Shown here: positions 30,730 to 41,691 of the stretch, one piece after another
Layout of the letters: each line of letters starts with the position of its first letter
Position numbering within the stretch: position 1 is the stretch's first letter
Source: Isoperla grammatica
Taxonomy: Eukaryota; Arthropoda; Insecta; Plecoptera; Perlodidae
Assembly (NCBI GenBank): GCA_945910005.1
Contig: OX246737.1
Coordinates: forward strand, 80,190,245-80,254,244
Reading direction: 5' to 3'
DNA: 64,000 nucleotides
Position numbers and translations under genes: made by a program
Notes under the pieces: generated by a model
The model's database searches: none
Seen by the model: only the letters and a program-made list of their open reading frames with translations
Told to the model about the DNA's origin: nothing

Positions 30730-31117
30730 TTCTTTTTTTCTTCTTTCTTCTTTCTTCTTCTTTTTTTTTTTTACTTTTATATATATAAATATATTTATTT
30801 TTCCCACAATTTTTTTTGTTTCTTCATGTTCTTTCTTATTTGCATACTTCTTTTTTTATTTTTTAATATGTTGAATTTTCCATTTGATTTGATTTTATTT
30901 CATTTCTCAATTATTTTTTCTTGTTCTTGATTATATTTTATATAGTTCAGTAGTTTGTTTTGTTTTTGTTGTTATTGTTATTTATGATTTCATTACTATT
31001 AATTGTTTGCATAGCTTAGTTTTATTTAAGGTCCTCTTTTGTAAATCAGTTTTTATAACTGAATAGGATAGACATTAAATAAATAAATTAAATAAATAAA
31101 TAAAATAAATAAAGATG
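30730..31117 (+). mobile_element. 3' end of a LINE (untranslated tail)
   Basis: T-rich sequence ending in ATAGGATAGACATTAAATAA and a run of (AAATA)-type repeats to 31117. This is the style of 3' end seen in CR1/L2 elements and resembles the tail at 60300-60355. No coding sequence remains. The start is uncertain because of the CT-rich stretch at 30730-30775. Confidence 0.55.
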
Positions 31118-31151
31118 TTGCAAAATGATACACACTTTGATTCTAAATTAC

Positions 31152-31334
31152 CTGAGCACACCGCTGCCTAGGACAAGATAAAGAACGGTGACGTAAATGC
31201 TGGTGACTGCTGCACTGAAAGAACTCTTGACTGCCATCATGATTGCGATAGTCTGCTGCTCAGCAAGCATGTAACAAGCCCATAGCACGACCACCAGAAG
31301 AGCCCATTCTACAGTATCATTCTGGCCAACCAAC
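31152..31334 (-). CDS. ABCG-type ABC transporter, internal exon
   Basis: A 183-nt exon with acceptor CCTTACAG before 31334 and donor GTAATT after 31152 (minus sense). It encodes two membrane segments, WALLVVVLWACYMLAEQQT and SIYVTVLYLVLGSG, with the conserved transition TIAIMMAVKSSFSAAVTS between them. Phases match both neighbouring exons. The intron to the next exon is about 3.3 kb and holds LINE and Kolobok DNA. Confidence 0.92.
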
Positions 31335-32665
31335 CTGTAAGGCAGACAACACCAAGCTTGGAACAGCCACCACACTTTCAACTTTCAACAGTATTTCATA
31401 GATAATGTTATAGATAATATGTATTAGATTAGAAAAAATATAGATTAAAAACAGAAACAGTTTAAAGTCGATCCACTGTATACCCTACTATTTGTCATTG
31501 TGCTACAAATCATGTTGAATATACACTAAAATATCATGTTTAATATTAGCGAAAAATAAAGTAGTTTCAAAGACTACTTTTTTTAATATAAAGATTTGAA
31601 ATGGGTCGATTTTCCTATTCCCTACTATTGAAACTGTCAAAAATCATACACTTTCGAATATAAAGCATAGGCTAAGTATATACAAACCATATTATGTCAT
31701 TTTGTTTATTTTATACTTAATTTGAAGATAATTGAACGACAATTCTAAATATGTATACAGTATATGAATACAATCTACCGACTAATTTTCGGTCAATATT
31801 GGCTTCACTACAAGAACATTTGATGGGAAATCGGGCGAGCCGTGGAACTATGGCAACACTGCGTGCGTGATGACGTCATTTCGCTTTGAGCCCGCCTCCG
31901 CCTCGCGTCAAAACAATGAGCTGGCAGCTGGCTGTCACCTTTCCACGATGCGACGTGACTGGACTTTTTGTTATTTACATTTACTGTCGCTTATTTCCAA
32001 TTAATATTTTGCGTCATAAAAATAATGCACTCAATTCAGATTGAAGGCACAGTTAGAAACGGGAATATATCTGAATACGGTACGTGGGGCCTACCCTAGG
32101 CCACCTTTATTTAGACTTAGGCCTAGACCTATATTGCCTACAATGATCCGAAATGAAATTGGTGCATTGTACATCCGTAAACGCAAACATTTTCCCCAAT
32201 GTAGATATGCTAAGTATAGTATGCCAGGAGGCATCTGTATAATATGAAAGAAAATATGCCAAGCCCTAGGGATACTTTCGATCTCCTGTTTTTTGTCTTT
32301 TATCGTAATAAAACGTCCTCCGCTTCGTATTCCGTATTTTTTGTCGCCATTTTCACCATCTGACAATAACAATATCTTTGCAGCGTTGCCAAGTATATTG
32401 GAGGTTGGCAATACTTTGTCGACGAATATTAAAAACGAGGGTTTTGTTTCCATGGCTTTGTAAATCAATTAAGACCTGTATCCATTATATAAGTCTATAA
32501 TTTGTGACTGTTTTGTGGTGTAATTAAAGCCAAAAGCGAGATAAAAAGTTGACTACTATTTGGAGTTTGGATGAACTAATTTCGTTTTTAGGGATTGGCT
32601 ATTCTGCAGTCAAACTAGTGACTAGAATCATGCCATTATAAATAACTGCATTTTTGTGTAAATAC
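31335..32665. other. Intron sequence with no recognised gene
   Basis: AT-rich intronic sequence with a GC-richer patch (31840-31960) resembling the GC patches of the Kolobok element, so it may be part of a related decayed repeat. No supported ends or coding frame. Confidence 0.4.
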
Positions 32666-33137
32666 TAGGGATGACATCGGGTATCCGGGTTACCCGAATC
32701 CAAAAATTACCCGAATCCGTTCTAAGGATTCGAATCTTGTACTGGTACATTTTTAGTTGAATTGTTGTATGCTTCAACAATGCGCCAACAATGGTGGTAA
32801 CAAAATGACTTGTTTCCAGTTCATAAAATACTTTCCCGCTCCGTTATGTACCCATTATCGGCTTTATTAAAAATAGACTAAGCCTTTTTTATGTGGTGTG
32901 ATTGCTGCGGGCGAGTTCTGGTATGCCTGTGCTCCCACTGGCTCTTGGCCTACCCCCATCTCTTCCCGACCGTCATCACTGGCTGACAGAACGCACGCTG
33001 GCAGCTTCTGCCACGGGCGGTCAATGGCCTTCAAATAACATGTTGAGCGACGTGATTTACACTTCTAGGATTCGGGTTGCCCGAATCCTAGAGGGGCTGG
33101 AATCGAATCCAGATTTTACTACCTGATGTCATCCCTA
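32666..33137. mobile_element. hAT MITE, same family as 23753-24307
   Basis: Inverted ends TAGGGATGACATC(G/A)GG have a perfect 8-bp duplication GTAAATAC at 32658-32665 and 33138-33145. CCCGAATCC words are repeated in inverted orientation just inside. It is 472 bp and non-coding, in the same intron as the LINE fragments. Confidence 0.93.
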
Positions 33138-33145
33138 GTAAATAC

Positions 33146-33539
33146 TGGATATTAAAATAGTATTGTTACTTTATTACTGAATATATTTTACATTTTATAG
33201 TAATTTAACATAATAATTGTAAAAGAAATAGTTTTTTGTGATTTTAAACAAATATTAAAATCATTCCTTGAAACTCGTAGTTTGATCAATGGAACGACTT
33301 TAAGGCCTGCATTTTTATGGTCACGGCTCAAAAGCCCAAAGAGCTTGGTCGGTCAATGCTTGAGACCGTGCAGGGATTTCAAACTGAACATGCTGTACAA
33401 TGTTTTAGAATACGATAATTTTTAGATTTAATTTGTTGTAATTTGTTTTAGAATACTAACTACTGTATAGAACTGTAAATGTGGCTAAAAAATTCCAAAT
33501 AGAAGATTGACACATAACTACACTGACAACTCACAGAGA
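33146..33539. other. Intron sequence, nothing recognised
   Basis: AT-rich sequence between the hAT MITE and the LINE fragment. It has no coding frame or clear repeat. Confidence 0.35.
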
Positions 33540-34350
33540 TGCAGGAAGCAGAAACTCCGTTACAGATTGCCGACAGCTCCAGTATGATTTAGACAGGCTC
33601 AGTGAATGGTGCTCAACGTGGAAACTCGATCTCAACATATCTAAGTGTAATCACATAACATTCACTAGCCTAACCGTAAACACCGCTTCAACAACATTTA
33701 TCAACTCAATGGAAAAACCCTAACTAAAGTCAACCACGTCAGAGACCTCGGTGTCACGCTCAGCAGCGATCTCTCGTACACAACGCACATGTCCCTTTCA
33801 ACTTCAAAGGCACTAAAACTGCTCTGTTTTATACGAAGAAACTGCGCCAAAGATTTCTCGACGAAAACTCTACGGTGCCTTTACACAGGTTTAGTGCGGC
33901 CTCACCTAGACTATGCTTCCGTGATTATCAATCCCCACCATGCGACCCACATCAGTAGGCTGGAACGTGTGCAGCAGCGCTTCATCAAGATAGTGTGCGC
34001 AAAACAGGGTGTACAGTATCACAGATGCGACTACCTCTCCCATTGCCAACAACACAACCTGCTCACTCTACATTCAAGACGCTGTCACACCGATTTAACT
34101 TTCCTTTTTAAAGTGATCAACAATCTTCTAGATTCCGACCTCATTCAGTTTATTAATTTTCATGTACCTTCCAGAAACACCAGGCAAAAGATAACTTTCA
34201 ACATTCCCAGCAGCCGCATAGACATTAAATATTCAACAATGAACAGAATTCAAGAGACCTTCAACTCTCTCAATCCGCAATTAGATATCTTCAACATCTC
34301 TCTACCTAGCTTCAAGAAGGCCACACAAGAACTGTTGTTTAGTCGATGAT
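33540..34350 (+). pseudogene. LINE reverse transcriptase C-terminal fragment
   Basis: Frames in succession read LSEWCSTWKLDLNISKC (near 33600), then from 33789 SKALKLLCFIRRNCAKDF, CLYTGLVRPHLDYASVI and RLERVQQRFIKIVC, ending IPSSRIDIKYSTMNRIQETF. This is the thumb and C terminus of a LINE whose relatives include the minus-strand copy at 35538-36404 (same order of motifs). The upstream catalytic YADD is lost, and a frameshift lies near 33720-33790. The 3' side runs into GT-rich repeats and (AAT)n. Confidence 0.85.
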
Positions 34351-34429
34351 ATATTTCTGCGTGTTAACCCTTTCTGTAATTTGTTTGTGCGTGTGGTGCG
34401 TACATGCGCGAATGTGCTAGTGTACGAAG

Positions 34430-34560
34430 TATGTGTGAGTGTGGTGAGCATGTGTGAGTGTGGTGAGCATGTGTGAGTGTGGTGAGTATGTGTGAGTGTG
34501 TATTAATGTGTGCGAGTGTGCGCATGTGTGCGTGAGTGTGTGCGAGTGTGCGTGTGTGTA
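34430..34560. repeat. GTGTGAGTGTGGTGAGCAT-type simple repeat
   Basis: An 18-bp-like unit (GTGTGAGTGTGGTGAGCA) is repeated three to four times, then decays into GTGCGAGTGTGCGTGTG sequence. It lies in the 3' tail of the LINE fragment. Confidence 0.85.
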
Positions 34561-34687
34561 AGTTGTTTTTGTATTTTGTTTTCTTACATTTCTCTTGTTA
34601 CTTTAAGTTATAACACTAGTCTAGTGTGACTTGTTGCATTGTATTGTAAGCTGTTATTATATTGTATTGCACTAGTGGGTTGCTGAC

Positions 34688-34690
<3 letters not shown>

Positions 34691-34761
<71 letters not shown>

Positions 34762-35167
34762 TAGGGATGCACATCGATAAAATAAAAACTATCGATAATC
34801 GAAAGATGACTGCATTATCGATCGATAATATCGAACGATAATAAATTTACAAAATTAAAGCAATCTTTTACAGTTTCAGTGATATGTCGCCTAATCGAGC
34901 ACATAACGATATAGCAACATTACTTGGACACATCTGACGTGACACTCTGAGAGTATAATCACATTTTACGAGGCCCGAGGCCCAGTATTTTGGCGGTATC
35001 TTTAAGTATTTCAATACTAGAAAGGTCCGAGAAGAACGAAATAATGCTTTACGAACCCGCTTTTTTAGAAATCAGACCATTCGATAATATTTGTATTATC
35101 GATTATCGAAATTTTATTGCATATCGAATATCGAACGATAATATCGATTATCGTGTGCATCCCTAAT

Positions 35168-35266
<99 letters not shown>

Positions 35267-35270
35267 CCTT
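34691..35270. repeat. (AAT)n microsatellite split by a hAT MITE
   Basis: AAT/ATA repeats occupy 34691-34761 and 35166-35265. The interrupting 404 bp is a hAT element with ATAATAAT on both sides. The two halves therefore were one array before insertion, or expanded afterwards. Confidence 0.9.
34762..35165. mobile_element. hAT MITE inside an (AAT)n array
   Basis: Inverted ends TAGGGATGCACA and the complement TGTGCATCCCTA are flanked by ATAATAAT at 34754-34761 and 35166-35173. ATCGATAATCG-type words are iterated near both ends. It is 404 bp and non-coding. Because the flank is a microsatellite, the 8-bp duplication by itself is weak evidence; the ends are strong. Confidence 0.85.
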
Positions 35271-35537
35271 TATTTGCAAACAGGATATCAAAATCCCACT
35301 AGTGTAAACATAATACAATACAATATTACACTCAGGAGACAGGAGTAAGTAATAATACAACAACCAATTACACAAACAATTACAATAATAATAAAAAAAA
35401 AAAAAAGTTACAATAAAACATAATACATAAGCAAGTATGGGGGGTACCTAAACAACAGCAAGAAAATTACATAGGCCTAATTAAAAGCCAAAATAAAAAA
35501 AATATAAAAAAAAAAAAAAATTAAAATTAAACTTTGA

Positions 35538-36404
35538 CTACAGCGCCTGGATTATTTTATTTTTAAAACACTTGTAACTTTCAAAACAAATGTCGGTGCT
35601 CAAATGCTCTGCTAGCTGGTTGTATGTAGATTGTAATCTATTGATGGCACAATGCTTATAGAGATCAATTCTATTGCTGGGGACGTAAAATGTAGAATGT
35701 CTTCTAGTTGTTCTCAGGGGGACAAAAAAATGTAGATATGTTATCAATGGGGTGTCTACTGAATTACGCGTGATTTTATGCAGACACATCATATCTAACA
35801 AGGTTCGTCTCTTTTCTAGGGGCATTAACCTCATGTTTTGACAGTGCAATAGATATTCATTTCGGTGGTAGAGCTGCCTGAAATAATGATAACATTCTAA
35901 CTTAATAAACTTTTTCTGTACCCTCTCAATGTGGTCTATTTTGGTTTTGTGATGCGGATTCCATATAATGCTAGCGTATTCCACCTGTGGGCGAACAAGT
36001 GCTAGATATAACATCCTTAATGTGGCTAAGTTGAAATCGCCCATACAGTTCCGCCTTAACAGACCCAGAAGTTTTAAGGCTTTAGGTGTAACTTTATCCA
36101 GATGCCTTCTGAAAGATAAATCAGAGGAGATAGTGAAACCAAGGTCACTCACTGAGTTTACTCGATCTAAGTTCGTCCCGTCAATTGTATAATTATGCAG
36201 AATTACATGTTTTCGCTTGTTCGTGAATGTTATTACACTGCACTTTTTTACGTTGAGATTAAGGTTCCAAGAAGAACACCAGTGGGAAAAGGAATCAAGA
36301 TCTTCTTGAAGAAAATCACAGTCACTCTTGGTCAAAATAGGCCGATACACCTTTAAATCATCAGCATACAGTAAACATTTTGAGGATTTAAAACACGTCA
36401 ATAA
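35538..36404 (-). pseudogene. LINE reverse transcriptase, C-terminal 287 residues (5'-truncated)
   Basis: The frame starts just before the catalytic box LLYADDLKVYRPI and continues LDSFSHWCSSWNLNLNVKKC, SDLGFTISSDLSFRRHLDKV, LRMLYLALVRPQVEYASIIW and RVQKKFIKLECYHY to a stop at 35538. No lesion is seen in the 287 codons. The element is truncated at 36404 next to (ATCA)n and has an A-rich 3' tail toward 35390. It is the best-preserved member of the group that includes 33540-34350. Confidence 0.88.
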
Positions 36405-36407
36405 AGA

Positions 36408-36607
36408 TCAATCAATCAATCAATCAATCAATCAAGGTAAATCAAATAGCAAAATATCATTGATAGAGTACCCAAGGCCCCACCATCTTATATCACAACC
36501 ACGGCATTCCGTTGCACCTTTTACGAGAGACTTTTAAAGAGACTTTTTTAATTACTAATAAATTATAGATATAGTACCTACTAACTATTATAGAACTATT
36601 ACTACTT
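36408..36607. other. (ATCA)n and short spacer
   Basis: CAATCAATCAATCAATCAAT simple repeat at about 36408-36435, then AT-rich spacer without a recognised feature. Confidence 0.6.
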
Positions 36608-38150
36608 GATCTGGCTTTGCCGGACTTAAATCAACCTTTTGTGATCGAGACAGACGCGAGTGGCTTAGGTGTGGGTGCGGTTTTGCTCCAAGTCTCGGAC
36701 CCCAACGTAACCAATAGTCCACACCGGCCAGTTGCCTTCATAAGACGGACACTCGGTAAACATGAAGAGAATTACACGGTACAGGAGTGGGAATGTCTTG
36801 CTGTGGGGGGGCGGTGGATAAATTCCGTCCATACATTGAAATGACAAGCTTTGAGATTATTTGTGACCATGCTTTTCTGAGTTGGATGTTTTCTACAGAA
36901 TTGGCCTCCAACAGTCAAAAGATGGGTGTTGCGTTTGCAGGGGTACGATTGTACGATTAAGTACCGGGGAGGAATAACAAACGTTCCCGCTGATGCTCTC
37001 AGTAGGCACCCCATTGCAATACACCCGCCGTCTCACCTGGATTCAACAACGTTTGTGAATCAACTATTGCCGCTCTTCGTTGAAGCTCCTGATGCCGAAG
37101 TTACTTTTGAAGATCCTCCACAAGAAGTATGCGTTACAAACCTTGCAACCATCTCAATTGACACCCTCACAGACATGCCTAGACTAGCAGCGGAACAACT
37201 ACAGGACGAACAGTTACGGGAGATACATTGGGTGGTTACGAGGAACTAGAGCTCTATTACGGTAACGTGTTCGAGGCACACGAAGGATCTTGCTAGCGAA
37301 ACCGAGATGGATCCAGATGGTGTTATGTGGCGAATAAGCCAGATGTCGCCTCCCCGCATTTGGTTGCCACAACACCTGCGTCAAATTGTCATGGCTGCAA
37401 CTCACTCACATCCTTTAAACGGTCACCTCGGATTTTTCAAGACATTACATCGCACCCAAGAACGCTACACGTGGCTAGGGATGAGACATGATATTCTAAC
37501 GTATGTCCGCTCCTGTCAAACTTGTCAGCAAATAAAACCCTGGTCATAAAAACAGTTCGGATACATGGAGGTTTCGCCTGCGGTCAGACCGTTTGCAGAG
37601 CGAAGCATTGATCTAGTGGGGCCCCTAACCTTGTTCGCGAAACAATTTCCTATACATCTTGGTCGTCATTGACAAGTTCACGAGATACCCGGAAATTTTT
37701 CCTTTACGTTCCCCGACTACTAAGCAAATAACATCCAAACTAGAGGAACTGTTCTGTCGTCATGGATTCCCAGATGCCATTTCGAGCGATAACGGCAAAC
37801 AATATGTCAGCGCCATCTGGAAAAGCACGATGGCATTGTTTGGCATTTCCGATCGCCATACTGTTTCTTACAGACCTTGTGGGCAACAGGTGGAGAGGCA
37901 TAATGGTACCCTAAAAACAAGCATTCGAGCCTACTGCGATAACCACCGACATTGGGATCGCCATCTTCATGCTTTAGCGTTTGCATTAAGAACCGCAGTA
38001 AGTGAGGTAACTGGGTACTCTTCTGCTACGCTAACCTACGGCAGAGACCTGCACGCACCCTGGGATCGCAGGGACCCTCTCGACGATGATTCATCAGCCG
38101 TCCAAGTTCATGAATATGCCGTGGACAAAAATTACCAACTGCATTAAGAT
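36608..38150 (+). pseudogene. Gypsy-type LTR retrotransposon pol fragment (RNase H to integrase)
   Basis: In order: RNase H (LNQPFVIETDASGLGVGAVL, then GKHEENYTVQEWECLAV), the linker GGITNVPADALSRHP, the integrase zinc domain (HSHPLNGHLGFFKTLHRT and CQTCQQIKP) and the integrase core. The core has Asp in VVIDKFTRYPE, Asp in SSDNGKQY and Glu in QQVERHNGTLK. Frameshifts or stops occur near 36840, 36960, 37250, 37550 and 37650. The start is abrupt and no LTRs flank it. It lies 60 bases from an ABCG exon donor, so it arrived close to the splice site without destroying it. Confidence 0.9.
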
Positions 38151-38208
38151 CTATCTTATAACTAATTTTGTATATTTTGTTTGACTTTGACAAACTGAAA
38201 ATACTTAC

Positions 38209-38347
38209 GGGATTGTGATGGCGGCCGCTATAGCAACGGAAATAATTGAGAACGGAAGTGAAACCAGAAGATATGTGAATAGAAATAGAGGCCCACTGTA
38301 GATACCCTCCTGTGCCTCTTGATAGTAGCGGGTTCGGTAAGCAGGAA
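38209..38347 (-). CDS. ABCG-type ABC transporter, internal exon (most 5' seen)
   Basis: A 139-nt exon with acceptor TTGTTACAG before 38347 and donor GTAAGTATT after 38209 (minus sense). It encodes PAYRTRYYQEAQEGIYSGP followed by FLFTYLLVSLPFSIISVAI, the ABCG signature loop and the helix after it. It begins in phase 1 and ends in phase 2, which fits the next exon. The intron to 31334 is 6.9 kb and almost entirely repeats. Confidence 0.92.
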
Positions 38348-38584
38348 CTGTAACAATAACAGTAGATAGATCATAAACTGTCAATCTATCTATCTCTATA
38401 TACTGTACAATGTACATACTGTATACAAATTAGGGGTCTGCGGGTAGTACTTTTCAAGTTCGGGTGGGGTCGGGTACGGGTAGTACAAATAACTTCGGGT
38501 TTCGGGTTGGGTCGGGTAATGAGTGTCAAGTGGAGTTTTTCTTCCAACACATTTTGTTCCAATATTTAGTATGTTCAGCAGTGA
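38348..38584. other. Intron or upstream sequence with GGGTCGGGTA words
   Basis: Includes CGGGTAGTAC and GGGTCGGGTA repeated several times at 38435-38520, probably a hAT-like terminus without an identifiable partner. No coding. Confidence 0.4.
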
Positions 38585-38702
38585 GATTCTGAATGGGCAA
38601 CGTTAAGTTTAACGCTGCCTTCTGTCATTACAAGAAGACCATGAGCCAATCACCATTCTAACGACAGAAAGCTGTTAAACGTAACGTCGCCCATTCAGAA
38701 TC
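38585..38702. mobile_element. Foldback MITE
   Basis: Two imperfect inverted arms of about 45 bp (GATTCTGAATGGGCAACGTT at left, GATTCTGAATGGGCGACGTT on the right complement) are separated by a short loop. It is 118 bp and non-coding. No clear duplication was assigned. Confidence 0.75.
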
Positions 38703-40015
38703 GCACATTTAGGCTAACAATTTAACTATTTCCACAAAAAATTCAAGTATATCAAATTTTAGTTTTGCATCATTTTACAAATTGTCAGACAGGAGCTCTA
38801 GGAATGGCTCCAGGAATGGCTCCAGGAAAATATGGATATGCATGGTAATGAGAATGGGAGCTCCAATCCCGCGGGATATCATGTGCACCGACCATATTGT
38901 ATAGCAATTAGGTACCTACTACAGTCCTCAAAATATCATTTTAAATATTAGTGCAATGGATAGGGAAAAACTATACTGGTTGTGGTTATTCATAAGTGGA
39001 AGAAGAGACGAGTACAGTTCCCATCTTAAATCATTACTAGAAACACAAAATTCACCAAACAAATTAACACCTTCCCACAAATTAGGCATTAAAATTAACT
39101 CATCTAGGCCTATAACAAGGATAACAAAGAAAATAAATATTCTGCACCAAAACATACAAGACCTAACCAGCTCGATCACTGTTTCGTGATGCACGTCTGC
39201 TGTTTAGCTTTGTTTCATGTTTAGCTTAGGATAAGTGGGAACAAATAACACGATGCCTCCATTCTTAGTAGATATATATTGATGACAATAACATCATACA
39301 TGCACCAAGGTTTGCAGCCCACTGACTAGCCTAGCCGGTACTCATGTCGGTCTTCCCGACCTTCTAGGCGGACGTGACGTATGCTACACGTGACATATGC
39401 TACATCTGCTTTATTACTGAGTTACAAGGGGGCGTACAAAGCAACATGGCCGGTCACAGCCTACCTGATGGTATACTGCCACAGTGCAACTATCATGCCC
39501 TGACATCTCCTTCTCAATATAACAGTGAACAAATTGAACGATGCTTTAACTAAATATTATGGACAACAGTAGATACAATAAAATACAATCATAATAACAC
39601 AATATAGACAATTCTGTAACAAGTAATAATGCAATAATTTGTAGAGAAACTTCGATATTTGGCAGGCCCTTACTGCTCTTCAGGATCGTACTTCCGTAAG
39701 AATAACACAATACACCAGACCACAAGAACATCATAACACAATAACAGTTAAGAGGGCTCGCTGAGACGAGGCCAACTCCACGTCGGAAGTTACGGCGAAG
39801 AAAACGAATATTGTAGATGGCTGGTGGGCGGAGACTAGTGAAACGGTCGCTCAAGTTCGGCTCTGATCGGCACTTCCCGAAGCATTTACGGGCGAGATCT
39901 ATCGCGCGTCACGTGACCCCACCAGTTCACTTCATACGGTCGTGGTGCGAAGGTCGGGGAGTCTCGCTTACAACAGCGACCACTGCACGGAAATACATTC
40001 GCTTCCTCGTCGCCT
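38703..40015. other. Non-coding sequence; one weak LINE-like frame
   Basis: A short plus-strand frame (38956-39189) ends with ITKKINILHQNIQDLTSS, which resembles the start of a LINE endonuclease but is too short to assign. An inverted pair GAAACGGTCGCTCAAGTTC occurs near 39840. Nothing else is supported. Confidence 0.4.
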
Positions 40016-41250
40016 TGCGTTTTGTAACTGTACGGAAAAATATTCACGGAGATAGGCCTCACTTTATCAAGCAATGATTATGCTAGTCGTTCTTCCTGCA
40101 TCTACATTACATTCAATTTCTCAATAATATTGTTCACAGAATAGTTATAACAGCCTAGCATCAAGTGCCCACTACGAGAAATAAATATAAATAATACTAT
40201 TCGAAGTAAGATGAACTAAGACAAATACGGGTTACAATAATAGTAATCAATCAAGAGTAGGCCTACTTATGGTAAGATTGCGTTCCTTTTGCAAAAAAAT
40301 AAATTAAACTTTAGAATATAGGTGTAAAATAAGGCCTTTGTGTAGCAAGATTTACATGAAATAAATACCTATACCAATGTAACAGTACAATCGTAAGGGC
40401 AAATAGACCAAACCCATATGCTATTGTAAAGTTGCGTGGTTTTTCAACGTCACACAGAATTTTAACAGTGTTAGTGCAAATACTTATGATAACACGTTTA
40501 TCCAACAGACATCAATAAATTGGATAGTTCGTCTACGCACCTTCGTTCTTATCATGTCAACACAAATGTACCAGCATAATAGCATTGAGTTTATAAGTGT
40601 AGTAATGAATTAAAAAAAAAAAAAAATAGTGTACACTCATAAAATGATAATAGCAACTGCTCCCCCGTTACCATGCGGTTTGTAACTTGATGTAACTTTA
40701 AAAATATTCATGACAGTTGTCCTTCCTTTATCAAGCAATGCTTTTCTATTCGTCCGTTCTAAATTACATAGAATTTATCAAAGTCATTGCGCGTCGAATA
40801 CTTATAATAATATCACCTGTCCATTACACTCGAAACAAAACTATACGAAGTAAGATAAACCCCGGTAACAACAATAGTAACAACCATTAATATGCCGACA
40901 TTGCACGGCTCAATACTTTCGTCAAACTTATTGAATTCAAGAACAAAAGCGAATCAAAGACAGTTTGGTAAAAACTGCAACAATATAGCTTCTATTATTT
41001 GATGCTTTTTTGTCCTTGAATTCAAAGTTTGACGAAAGTATTGAACCGTGTAATGTGGGTATTAGTCATAGCCAGAAATGTGCATCTTTTGCACAAAAAA
41101 TTAAAATAATACTTTTGTGTTACAAAAGTACAAATACTGCTGTATAACGTACCTTTGGCTTGAATACCGTGACAATGGCAGAGCAACCCAAATGAGCACT
41201 ATAAACCACTGTAAAGCTACGTGGCTTCCTAACGTTTGCGTAACTAATTC
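40016..41250. repeat. Old tandem duplication of about 650 bp
   Basis: Matching landmarks in the two copies are TTATCAAGCAATG (40063, 40727), CGAAGTAAGATRAAC (near 40203, 40848), the GCAAAAAAATAAA-like word (40290, 41090) and the TAAAG(T/C)TACGTGG-like word (near 40430, 41215). The second copy is longer because a foldback MITE (40896-41051) has entered it. The copies are substantially diverged. No coding. Confidence 0.65.
40896..41051. mobile_element. Foldback MITE inside the duplication
   Basis: Arms of about 50 bp (ACATTGCACGGCTCAATACT at left, ACATTACACGGTTCAATACT on the right complement) continue through TTTCGTCAAACTT and GAATTCAAG. It is absent from the other duplication copy, so it arrived later. 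Non-coding. Confidence 0.82.
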
Positions 41251-41691
41251 TAGTATATACATTGAAAGTTCGATTACAATTTGGGTTATTGAACATTACA
41301 CATTATGTCCACACAGCTTGGTTGACCTTCCAACAGACTAACCCACAGTAAATGAGTAAGGGTTAGTCTAATTGAACACATATGAGTCTGCAGACATTTA
41401 ACTCCGGCCCAAGACATTTCGATTTTGTATGACTTATGATGAGTATGCCTATGCTGAATACAAATTACAAACGCAGATAGCCATTTACTGGCAGTTTTTT
41501 TCTGTGGACCCGATATGAAGGGGTGAACACCTTCAACTTGACTTTTCAAGGTGCTTTATTGTGAATATCAATTCCACAATGTGAGATTTCATACAAATGC
41601 GAGTTTTCTTGGTACACCCCTAGAGCAAAGTCCAGTCGAGCACCCTTTGTATGAGTATCATCACGGTCTCCTAAATCTTCTAGAACAACAA
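41251..41691. other. Non-coding sequence, nothing recognised
   Basis: Spacer before the GGGGTAA-bounded transposon. No supported feature. Confidence 0.35.

Noticed and set aside
40311..41260. Minus-strand hydrophobic frames with GT/AG-like borders, considered as further ABCG exons.
   Set aside because: The two candidates are copies of a non-coding tandem duplication, do not match ABCG motifs, and phases could not be made to fit.
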